Positions 1-6,035 of a stretch of DNA of 7,015 bases are shown here, piece by piece. The notes below the pieces were generated by a model that was not told the origin of the DNA, did not search any database, and saw only the letters and a list, made by a program, of their open reading frames with translations. The first letter of the stretch is position 1; each line of letters begins with the position of its first letter. Source of the DNA: Promethearchaeota archaeon (lineage in GTDB: Archaea > Asgardarchaeota > Lokiarchaeia > Sigyniarchaeales > SOKP01). The stretch spans positions 1 to 7,015 of the forward strand of contig JAEORV010000077.1 in assembly GCA_016840695.1 (NCBI GenBank). Direction: 5' to 3'. Position numbers and translations under genes: made by a program.

Positions 1-14
1 TAGTTAGAATCACA

Positions 15-25
15 TATATTATATA
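15..25 (+). promoter_or_regulatory. TATA-box-like element of the TetR gene
   Basis: An AT-only stretch with a tattatata core resembles the archaeal TATA box. Archaeal transcription normally begins about 25 bases downstream of the box centre, which here falls near 46-50. That is just before the ATG at 53 and downstream of the ATG at 26, so it favours the start at 53 and a leaderless or nearly leaderless mRNA. The region is AT-rich overall, so a chance match is possible. Confidence 0.45.
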
Positions 26-52
26 ATGAAATCGAAAATTTCTTCAATAAAA

Positions 53-622
53 ATGTCAGTAAAAGAACAAATATTGATTACTGCCGAAGAATTAATAGAA
101 AGCAAGGGTTACGCCAACGTAAGCACCCGAACAATCGCCAGAAATACAGGAGATAACGGTATTAGCGTTGGTACTCTTTATCATCATTTTCCAAATGGAA
201 AAATCGATATACTCTTAGCTATTGCTGAAAAATACAGCAATGTATTGGACATACCCGGATTTCTATCCGATCCCGATGCAGACTTGAGAGCGTGGTTGCA
301 AAAGCGCTTAGAATTGGATCAAAAAAAGAGAAACTTTATCACCGCAATGGAAATAGAGGCAATGGCTCATCCAGGTGAAATTAGGAAGCTTTTCGATGAA
401 AGCATAAAATTAAGGAAGCAAAACAAAGAATATTCCGCTGTTGTCTACAAGATGATGGAAAAATTTGCGGGGAAAAAAATTAGTATTGAAAAGGCGTACA
501 AGATGATCTTGGTAATGAAAACAATGATACGACGGCATATTGTTTTTGGGAATTTATTTGGTTCTAACGATGATTTCATTGACCTGCTTCTCACGATAGT
601 CAGGGCATTAGTTGAGGAGTGA
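53..622 (+). CDS. TetR/AcrR-family transcriptional regulator
   Basis: Probable cytoplasmic ligand-responsive repressor of about 189 residues, the usual TetR size. The N-terminal helix-turn-helix is clear: helix 1 near residues 3-19, then an STRTIA segment (about 24-29) and the recognition helix containing GTLYHHF (about 40-46), the family hallmark. Residues from about 50 to the end are helical and variable, as expected for the dimerisation and ligand-binding half, so the ligand cannot be read from sequence. The turn before the recognition helix (GDNGISVG) is about three residues longer than the common AGVSxG form. An in-frame ATG at 26 would add nine residues outside the fold. I prefer 53 because the TATA-like element at 15-25 would place transcription start after 26. 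Neither ATG has a ribosome-binding site. The alpha/beta hydrolase gene follows 107 bases downstream on the same strand and is the obvious candidate target, together with the regulator itself. Family is certain; target and ligand are inference. Confidence 0.9.
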   Translation: MSVKEQILITAEELIESKGYANVSTRTIARNTGDNGISVGTLYHHFPNGKIDILLAIAEKYSNVLDIPGFLSDPDADLRAWLQKRLELDQKKRNFITAMEIEAMAHPGEIRKLFDESIKLRKQNKEYSAVVYKMMEKFAGKKISIEKAYKMILVMKTMIRRHIVFGNLFGSNDDFIDLLLTIVRALVEE

Positions 623-632
623 GTAATTATAT

Positions 633-650
633 TAGTTTATATTGAAACTA
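633..650. promoter_or_regulatory. Inverted repeat, candidate TetR operator
   Basis: Perfect six-base arms (tagttt / aaacta) flank a six-base spacer, in the gap between the TetR gene and the hydrolase gene. TetR dimers bind inverted repeats of this general size, so it is a candidate operator. It lies about 40 bases upstream of the best TATA-like box for the hydrolase rather than overlapping it. In such AT-rich DNA short dyads also arise by chance, so this is tentative. Confidence 0.3.
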
Positions 651-690
651 TATAGATGAGGAAATATTTAAGTCATATCAATTCTATTTC

Positions 691-699
691 TATAAAATA
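691..699 (+). promoter_or_regulatory. TATA-box-like element of the hydrolase gene
   Basis: The string tataaaata matches the archaeal TATA-box pattern. A start site about 25 bases downstream would fall near 720, giving a leader of roughly 10 bases before the ATG at 730. A perfect 10-base palindrome (taaatattta, 702-711) follows directly and shares nine bases with a copy at 662-670. It could be a protein-binding site or simple AT-rich background. Confidence 0.4.
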
Positions 700-729
700 A
701 TTAAATATTTATTTGGCTAGAACAAATCC

Positions 730-1749
730 ATGGTAAGATTTTTTAGCTTGTTTTATTCAAAAACTCCGAAGATAATAGATTCATCAGGAGAAGTTAAACC
801 TGGTAGTATTGCTAGTTTAGAAAAGGTCGAGATCGGAGGGATTGAGCAATGTATTTTAATTAGGGGGCATGATACCAGTAATCCCTTATTGTTAATGCTT
901 CACGGAGGTCCTGGCTCAGCGGAAATGGCAATGGCTCATCGTTTTGATAGGGAATTGGAAAAACATTTTATTGTTGTAAATTGGGATCAAAGAGGTGCGG
1001 GGAAATCATTTTCGAAAAAAATACCCAAAGAGAGCATGAATGTCGAGCAATTCATCTCGGATACCCATGAATTAGTTTTGATGCTAAAAAAGAGGTTTAA
1101 TAAAGAAAAGATATATTTAGTAGGGCATTCGTGGGGTTCTCAATTAGGATCGTTAGTCGTTCATCGTTTTTCGGAACATTTCCATGCCTATATAGGAATT
1201 GGTCAAGTCGTCAACTTATATAAAAACGAAGAGATCTCGTATCAATATGTCTTAAATGAAGCAAAAAAGAGAGAAAACAAAAAGGCAATAAAGGCTCTAG
1301 AAGCAATTCAACCATATACCGGGGTTGAATTTAAAAAATTAAGAATCCAAAGGAAATGGCTTAATAAATTTGGTGGGGCAATGCGAGCTTATAAAAGTCA
1401 ACTTGCCTTTCTTAGATTGGGATTTAGTGCTCCAGAATATTCTCTACGGGATTTTTTTAAATTTATACGAGGAATGCTATTTTGTGCTAAAAGTAGCTTA
1501 TGGCCTGATTTATTCAAGTATAACCTTGATGAAATAATTAAGGAATACAAAGTACCTGTTTATTTCTTCGTCGGAAAATACGATTATAATACCCCGTTCG
1601 AATTATCTGAAGAATTTTATAAAAAAGTATCGGCTCCAAAAAAAGAATATATCTGGTTTGAAAACTCCGCACACATGCCTAATTTTGAGGAAAATCAAAA
1701 GTACACAGAACTTTTAATAACAAAAATTTTACCAGAAACATATAGTTAA
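730..1749 (+). CDS. Alpha/beta hydrolase, proline iminopeptidase-like (S33 type)
   Basis: Serine hydrolase of the alpha/beta fold, 339 residues. The oxyanion-hole motif HGGPG is at 58-62, followed by WDQRGAGKS at 85-93, both typical of the prolyl-iminopeptidase branch. The nucleophile elbow GHSWG (132-136) supplies Ser134. Asp285 (in KYDYNTP) and His315 (in SAHMP) complete the triad. The insert between about 160 and 260 is the variable helical lid that sets substrate choice, so peptidase, esterase or lactone hydrolase activity cannot be told apart. From memory, close bacterial relatives in Firmicutes often have an N-terminal membrane anchor. Here the N-terminus is only a short aromatic stretch and an in-frame stop at 718-720 excludes a longer one, so the protein is probably cytosolic. 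The gene lies directly after a TetR gene, suggesting local regulation. Its resemblance to bacterial enzymes suggests transfer, but that is not tested here. The fold and triad are sure, the substrate unknown. Confidence 0.93.
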   Translation: MVRFFSLFYSKTPKIIDSSGEVKPGSIASLEKVEIGGIEQCILIRGHDTSNPLLLMLHGGPGSAEMAMAHRFDRELEKHFIVVNWDQRGAGKSFSKKIPKESMNVEQFISDTHELVLMLKKRFNKEKIYLVGHSWGSQLGSLVVHRFSEHFHAYIGIGQVVNLYKNEEISYQYVLNEAKKRENKKAIKALEAIQPYTGVEFKKLRIQRKWLNKFGGAMRAYKSQLAFLRLGFSAPEYSLRDFFKFIRGMLFCAKSSLWPDLFKYNLDEIIKEYKVPVYFFVGKYDYNTPFELSEEFYKKVSAPKKEYIWFENSAHMPNFEENQKYTELLITKILPETYS

Positions 1750-1753
1750 GAAA

Positions 1754-2650
1754 TTAATCAGAAACCTTTTCTTTATACACGTAGTTTGGATCGTGTTTCT
1801 TTCCTTTGGCTGCAAACCACTTGAAAAAAGCAATTGCTTCACTCCTGTTGTTAAATCCTTGAGATTCAAAGATCTTGCCTATATTGCCTTTTTTTTTCCA
1901 ATTGAAGATATCCTTCCGGAGTTTCATGAAATTCGAATAAATTAAATCAAATGGTTCAATAGATCGGGTTTCTTTAACCTTGAAAATGGCGCCTGATAAT
2001 CTTTTCACGCATTCTTTAAGTGCCTGCTCTCCTTTTTCTTTGGAAGCGTGAAGTTTCGGATCCTTTCCCATGATTCCTTGAGTTATTGCTCTTTCTGGAT
2101 AATTCAAGTTATCGGGAAGCCGGTCTAAATGGACTTGATGTCCCATGGCAAGCATGAAGGAAGTTTCCCAATCTGCTGCGTGGTCTCCAAAATTTCCTAA
2201 GTCAGGAATCAATTCTTGTTCTGGAATCCCAATGGCGAAACAGTCGTCGTGTTTCTTTGATATCCATTTTGCCGCGTTCATTACATTCTTTATCTGGGCT
2301 CCAGGGTAATGTCCCGTGAAGAGAATGATTATACGAAAGCCCCATTCGTAGAGTTGCTCAACAATTTTCTTTGTCATTTTAATGTATGGTTTCTTCGGAA
2401 AATGCATCGTGTAAGGAAAGTTCATGGTGTAAAAAGCGCCCCAATTCACGCATGGAAATAGCACACCCCCAGTGACTTCTACGGTTCTTTTACATATTCC
2501 GGTGGCGATGGCACTATCGGTTCCAAGAACGTTATGAGGCCCGTGCCACTCTAGCGACCCAAACGGCACGAACGCAATGGGATTTTCCTTGATCATTTCT
2601 TCCATCTCTAACGGTGTTGACTCCATGTAGTTCAAGTATTTCGCGGTCAT
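1754..2650 (-). CDS. Creatininase-family metal-dependent amidohydrolase with C-terminal extension
   Basis: Member of the creatininase / FAPy deformylase / MftE family, which cleave amide bonds with a two-metal centre. The first metal motif is GSLEWHG...GTD (31-45): Glu34, His36 and Asp45 match the classical ligands. The second is TGHYPG (112-117) with His114. The third is DHAADWETS (156-164) with His157 and Glu162, close to the family form HAGxxETS. The family usually reads NGHGGN, or NGHYEN in Pseudomonas creatininase, at the second site; here Asn is Thr and the Glu position is Pro, so true creatininase activity is doubtful. The core ends near residue 230-235, and about 65 more residues, basic and aromatic, follow. 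That makes 298 residues against about 230-260 for most members. Three lysine codons (252-254) form an A9 run. The gene is convergent with the hydrolase, with only 4 bases between stops, and divergent from the GH20 gene. An in-frame stop 10 bases upstream (2660-2662) fixes the ATG. The substrate is unknown. Confidence 0.88.
   Translation of the reverse strand: MTAKYLNYMESTPLEMEEMIKENPIAFVPFGSLEWHGPHNVLGTDSAIATGICKRTVEVTGGVLFPCVNWGAFYTMNFPYTMHFPKKPYIKMTKKIVEQLYEWGFRIIILFTGHYPGAQIKNVMNAAKWISKKHDDCFAIGIPEQELIPDLGNFGDHAADWETSFMLAMGHQVHLDRLPDNLNYPERAITQGIMGKDPKLHASKEKGEQALKECVKRLSGAIFKVKETRSIEPFDLIYSNFMKLRKDIFNWKKKGNIGKIFESQGFNNRSEAIAFFKWFAAKGKKHDPNYVYKEKVSD
1889..1897 (+). terminator. T9 tract, possible terminator for the hydrolase transcript
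   Basis: Nine consecutive T on the + strand, about 140 bases past the hydrolase stop and inside the opposite creatininase gene. Archaeal RNA polymerase terminates at oligo-T tracts without needing a hairpin. A weaker ttttcttt tract at 1767-1774 lies closer to the stop. The hydrolase mRNA probably overlaps the 3' end of the creatininase mRNA. Confidence 0.3.
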
Positions 2651-2681
2651 AAGTTTTCTTCAACATGGAAAGGAATTAAAA

Positions 2682-2692
2682 CTTTATTAAAG
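2682..2692. promoter_or_regulatory. Symmetric TATA-like element shared by divergent genes
   Basis: The 11-base sequence ctttattaaag is a perfect odd-length palindrome in the 87-base gap between the creatininase (-) and GH20 (+) starts. It is the best TATA-box candidate on both strands. Counting about 25 bases from its centre predicts start sites near 2712 (+) and 2661 (-). That leaves about 25 bases before the ATG at 2738 and about 10 before the ATG at 2650. It may serve as one bidirectional promoter, or as two overlapping promoters that compete. Confidence 0.4.
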
Positions 2693-2737
2693 AGAACGAC
2701 GAAAAATGATATTAACTAAGAATTCATATTGAAAACC

Positions 2738-4336
2738 ATGCGATTAGAAATGAGTTCAATAATCCCAAAACCAGTTAAAATAGTTGAAAATCCTGATAAG
2801 TTTACTTTGACAAAAACAACAGCAATAGAAGCTGAACCAGCGTTAAGCGATATTGCGAATTATTTAAAAAATCTCTTGCATCCTGCTACGGGATTTGATC
2901 TTCAAGTGAAGGGCATTTCTAAAGGAGATACAACATCAAACGCCATCATTTTAAAAACTAACGCCAATTTGGACGGTTTGGGGACTGAAGGATACATTCT
3001 CAAGGTAAATCAAGAAAGAATTATCGTTGAAGGTGTTGAAACTGTTGGAGTTTTCTATGGGGTGCAATCTCTTCGACAGTTGCTTCCCGTGGAAATCGAA
3101 AGTGCATCCATCGTCAAGGATAATGAATGGTCCGTTCCTTGCGTTGAGATTGAAGATTATCCTCGTTTTAGATGGCGGGGGTTCATGTTAGATGTAGGAA
3201 GGCATTTTTTCGCTAAAGATGTCGTGAAAAAGATGCTTGATTTGATGGCTCTCCATAAGATGAACGTGTTTCATTGGCATCTCACGGAAGACCAGGGTTG
3301 GAGGATTGAGATTAAAAAGTACCCCAAGCTCATTGAAATAGGATCGAAAAGAAAAGAAACGCAATTAGGAGGGCTTTTAAGCAAAGAATTTGATGGAAAA
3401 CCACACGAGGGTTTTTTCACGCAAGAAGACATTAAAGAAATCGTATCATTCGCAACTGAACGGTTCATAAAGGTCGTCCCTGAAATCGACATGCCCGGAC
3501 ACATCATGTCTGCGTTAGCATCGTATCCAGAATTGAGTTGCTCTGGTGGACCTTTTGAAGTATCGACAAGATTTGGAATTAAAAAGGACGTGTGCTGTGT
3601 TGGGAAAGAATCAACCTTTGAATTTCTAGAAAACATTCTTGAAGAAGTCATGGACTTGTTTCCCTCGCAAATCATCCATCTTGGAGGTGATGAGGTTCCA
3701 AAAGCAAGATGGAAGGAGTGTCCTGAGTGCCAAGCGCGCATGAATTCAGAAGGAATTGAAGACGAGAAAAAATTGCAGGATTATTTCACCAATAGGATTG
3801 TCAATTATATCTCGTCTCGCGGACGCATTGCAATGGGGTGGAACCAAGTTTTGTCAGATACCTTAAAGGAGAACGTCATAGGGCAATTCTGGATGTTTAA
3901 TAAAAAGGAAGTCTTGGAGCATCTGAAAAAGGGAAGGAAAATGGTGATGTCCGATTATTTTCACACCTATTTGGATTACAGCTACATTATGACTCCGCTC
4001 AGAAAGACATACTTATACGAACCCGTGCCAAAAAAACTAGAAAAAGAAAAACACGCCAACGTGTTAGGGATCGAGACGCCTTTATGGACAGAGTGGGTTG
4101 AGACCATGAAGCGGTTCGGTTGGCAGACGTTTCCCCGTTTTACGGCAGGAGCGGAAGTTGGGTGGACGCCAAAACGCGGGAAGAACTTCAAATCGTTCAA
4201 AAAGCGCCTTGATTTCATGCTCACGAGATTGGATATTCTAGGCATGTATCACGCTCAAAAAAACGAGTTCAACCCAAGATATCTCAAGAGATTTATAGGG
4301 CTCTTTTACAGGCATAAAAGACCTACCTATTATTAA
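2738..4336 (+). CDS. Beta-N-acetylhexosaminidase, glycoside hydrolase family 20
   Basis: Exo-enzyme that removes terminal GlcNAc or GalNAc by substrate-assisted catalysis, 532 residues, normal for single-chain GH20. Residues about 7-140 form the GH20b domain (opening IIPKPV), followed by the (beta/alpha)8 barrel from YPRFRWRG (141-148). The active site looks complete: Arg147 in RWRGFMLD, HWHLTEDQGWR (179-189), PEIDMPGH (248-255), the catalytic pair Asp318-Glu319 in HLGGDEVP, Trp368, Trp385, Tyr411 with Asp413 in YLD, and LWTEW with Trp450 and Glu452. A CPEC pair (328, 331) matches the usual CxxCQ segment. No signal peptide or membrane segment is visible, so it should act in the cytosol on imported or internal amino-sugar oligomers such as chitin or glycan fragments. 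Start choice: a TTG at 2729 gives the longest frame, ATG at 2738 or 2750 are alternatives, and the fold begins just after 2750. None has a ribosome-binding site. Family assignment is near certain; the natural substrate is not known. Confidence 0.96.
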   Translation: MRLEMSSIIPKPVKIVENPDKFTLTKTTAIEAEPALSDIANYLKNLLHPATGFDLQVKGISKGDTTSNAIILKTNANLDGLGTEGYILKVNQERIIVEGVETVGVFYGVQSLRQLLPVEIESASIVKDNEWSVPCVEIEDYPRFRWRGFMLDVGRHFFAKDVVKKMLDLMALHKMNVFHWHLTEDQGWRIEIKKYPKLIEIGSKRKETQLGGLLSKEFDGKPHEGFFTQEDIKEIVSFATERFIKVVPEIDMPGHIMSALASYPELSCSGGPFEVSTRFGIKKDVCCVGKESTFEFLENILEEVMDLFPSQIIHLGGDEVPKARWKECPECQARMNSEGIEDEKKLQDYFTNRIVNYISSRGRIAMGWNQVLSDTLKENVIGQFWMFNKKEVLEHLKKGRKMVMSDYFHTYLDYSYIMTPLRKTYLYEPVPKKLEKEKHANVLGIETPLWTEWVETMKRFGWQTFPRFTAGAEVGWTPKRGKNFKSFKKRLDFMLTRLDILGMYHAQKNEFNPRYLKRFIGLFYRHKRPTYY

Positions 4337-4354
4337 TTATTAAAATCAAATTTT

Positions 4355-4379
4355 AAAAATAAAAATAGAAAAAAAGAAA
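4355..4379 (-). terminator. U-rich terminator of the thermosome gene
   Basis: Just past the thermosome stop, the minus strand reads through successive T runs of 7, 5 and 5 with few other bases. This is the pattern of hairpin-free archaeal oligo-U termination. No strong stem precedes it. The + strand here has only a tttt run (4351-4354), so GH20 termination is less obvious and its transcript may run into the thermosome 3' end. Confidence 0.55.
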
Positions 4380-4383
4380 GGTA

Positions 4384-5967
4384 TTACATTCCCATTGGGC
4401 TCGTGCCTTTGGCACTGATGATTCGATCAACTCTTAGAATAAGGTTAGCAAGCTCGCTTCCTGCTTTAATGATGTGATTGATCATTACTGCGGGTTCAAC
4501 AATTCCCTTTTCGAAATTGTCTTGAATTGTATTAGAGATCGTGTCTATGCCAATCCACTTATCGGAATCTGATTTGTGTGCAGCTCTTAGTTGAGTGATC
4601 ATTTCTACTTCGTCCAAACCAGCATTTCTTACTAGTGTACGTGGGACTTCTTCTAACGCCAGAGCAAACGCAGAAACTGCAAGCTGTGCTTTACCTTGAA
4701 CTTCATTTGCGTATTCTTTTAATCGCTTTGCTAATTCCATGTAAATTGCACCACCTCCAGCAACAACCATTTGAGTGTCTAAAATTTTAGCAACAACGCA
4801 GAGAACGTCGTTTAAAGACACTTCGGCAGAGTCTAGAATTTTCTTTAAGCCGCCCTTCAGGAGAATCGTCACGGCTTTTGGATTTTTACACCCTGAAAAA
4901 ATCGTATATTCGTCATTATCGATCTTTTCGAATTTCACCGTTTCGGCATATCCCAAGTCTTCTTGAGATAACGATGTTAGATCGTCAACGATATTTGCAC
5001 CAATTGCTTTTATTACTGCTTTCATGTTATCCTCGCTCAGACTTTTAATGGCTACGATTCCTTCCTTTGCAAGATATCCAGCGAATTTGTCTGAGATTTC
5101 TTTGTTATTGACAATCATTTTTATGCCTAGATCCTTGAAAATTTTCATGTAATCTTGCAAGATCTGGTCCTCTTGGTCTAAGAACTTTTGAATGTCTGCG
5201 GGGTTAGAAATTCTAATCTGAGCATCGAATTCAGTCTTACTCACATCTAATTTCTTCCGGATGACGGCAATTTTCACGTCTTTTGAAACATTCGGCATGA
5301 CTGGACTTGCTTTTGACTTTTGGAGATATAATCCTTGAATAAGTTCAGAATCTGTAAGAGATTTTCCTGGAGCCTTTACGATTTTTATATTCTTTACTTT
5401 ACTAAACGTGTTGTCTTCTGCGATTTGTTTCACGGCTTTCAAGGCCAGATCGGCGAAAAAATCATTCATAGTGGAAATTATTTTTGAGTTCATTGCGGTA
5501 ATTGCCGCATTTCTAAGCACATTATCGTCTTCCCTTGGTGTTTTTACTGCAATTTCTTTTACTATTTCGAGAGCTTTCATGGTTGCTAATTTGAAACCAT
5601 GAGTAATGTGTTTAGGATGAAGATCTTGTTCTGTTAATTCTAAAGCGTTTTGAAGCAAGGCTGCTGAAAATAATACAACAGAAGTGGTCCCATCTCCAAT
5701 TTCTTCGTCAGTAGATTTAGCTACGTTGACCATCATGTTTGCAGAAACGCTTTCAATGTCTAATTGCTTTAAAATTTCAGCACCATCGTTTGTAATCGTG
5801 ACATCGCCCATTCCATCAACCAGCATTTTTTCCATTCCTTTAGGTCCAAGTGTTGAACGTACAGTTTCAGCAATGGCAAGCATTCCATTTATGTTTTGTT
5901 TACGAGCTTCCCTTTCTTGAGTCTCCTCAGTTCCTTCTTTAAGTATAATAACCGGTACTCTTGACAT
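4384..5967 (-). CDS. Thermosome (group II chaperonin) subunit, divergent
   Basis: ATP-driven cytosolic protein-folding chaperonin subunit, 527 residues, close to the usual 540-550. The domains are in normal order: equatorial (1-145 and about 402-527), intermediate (about 146-212 and 368-401), apical (about 213-367). Nucleotide-site motifs are LGPKGMEKMLVD (40-51), TNDGAEIL (59-66, Asp61), GDGTTSVV (91-98, Asp92) and AGGGA (403-407). Asp387 in EVSLNDVL matches the hydrolytic aspartate. The built-in lid segment is present (IRISNPADIQKFLDQE, 251-266). Several normally conserved spots differ: ERSxHDA is EVSLNDV, the Glu after GGGAx is Tyr409, HPTxIxxGY is HPKHITHGF, and the GGM-rich tail is reduced to SPMGM. 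ATPase aspartates are retained, so it is probably active, perhaps as a specialised paralogue in a mixed ring. Its promoter region faces the Lrp gene and holds palindromes and repeats. The start is set by the family N-terminus; no ribosome-binding site is seen. Confidence 0.97.
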   Translation of the reverse strand: MSRVPVIILKEGTEETQEREARKQNINGMLAIAETVRSTLGPKGMEKMLVDGMGDVTITNDGAEILKQLDIESVSANMMVNVAKSTDEEIGDGTTSVVLFSAALLQNALELTEQDLHPKHITHGFKLATMKALEIVKEIAVKTPREDDNVLRNAAITAMNSKIISTMNDFFADLALKAVKQIAEDNTFSKVKNIKIVKAPGKSLTDSELIQGLYLQKSKASPVMPNVSKDVKIAVIRKKLDVSKTEFDAQIRISNPADIQKFLDQEDQILQDYMKIFKDLGIKMIVNNKEISDKFAGYLAKEGIVAIKSLSEDNMKAVIKAIGANIVDDLTSLSQEDLGYAETVKFEKIDNDEYTIFSGCKNPKAVTILLKGGLKKILDSAEVSLNDVLCVVAKILDTQMVVAGGGAIYMELAKRLKEYANEVQGKAQLAVSAFALALEEVPRTLVRNAGLDEVEMITQLRAAHKSDSDKWIGIDTISNTIQDNFEKGIVEPAVMINHIIKAGSELANLILRVDRIISAKGTSPMGM

Positions 5968-6014
5968 TTTTAATCAATTTTATTTTGTTTTTTTAATATT
6001 TTTTTTTCTATTAA

Positions 6015-6023
6015 TAAATATAT
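6015..6023 (-). promoter_or_regulatory. TATA-box-like element of the thermosome gene
   Basis: On the minus strand the sequence atatattta fits the archaeal TATA box. A start site about 25 bases on would lie near 5992-5994, leaving an A-rich leader of roughly 25 bases before the ATG at 5967. No Shine-Dalgarno sequence appears in that leader. Confidence 0.45.
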
Positions 6024-6035
6024 GATTTTAAAATC
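6024..6035. promoter_or_regulatory. 12-base perfect palindrome next to the thermosome TATA box
   Basis: The sequence gattttaaaatc is identical to its reverse complement and sits directly upstream of the predicted thermosome TATA box, where the BRE or an activator/repressor site would be. The dimeric Lrp-type regulator encoded next door, or a heat-shock regulator encoded elsewhere, could bind it. This is inference from position and symmetry only. Confidence 0.35.

Noticed and set aside
2666..2730. Shine-Dalgarno site for the divergent GH20 or creatininase genes
   Set aside because: Purine strings such as ggaaagga occur, but not at the right distance and strand from either start codon.
3271..3741. 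156-codon open frame on the minus strand inside the GH20 gene
   Set aside because: It is antisense to the catalytic barrel including the Asp-Glu pair, has a Ser/Cys/Pro-rich composition and no recognisable domain. The + strand frame is clearly the real gene.
3982..4245. 87-codon open frame on the minus strand inside the GH20 gene
   Set aside because: Antisense to conserved GH20 sequence, no domain, no promoter.
4775..5920. Three short open frames on the + strand opposite the thermosome gene (4775-4966, 5408-5602, 5684-5920)
   Set aside because: They mirror conserved chaperonin codons and have Ser/Phe/Ile-rich shadow composition; no independent support.
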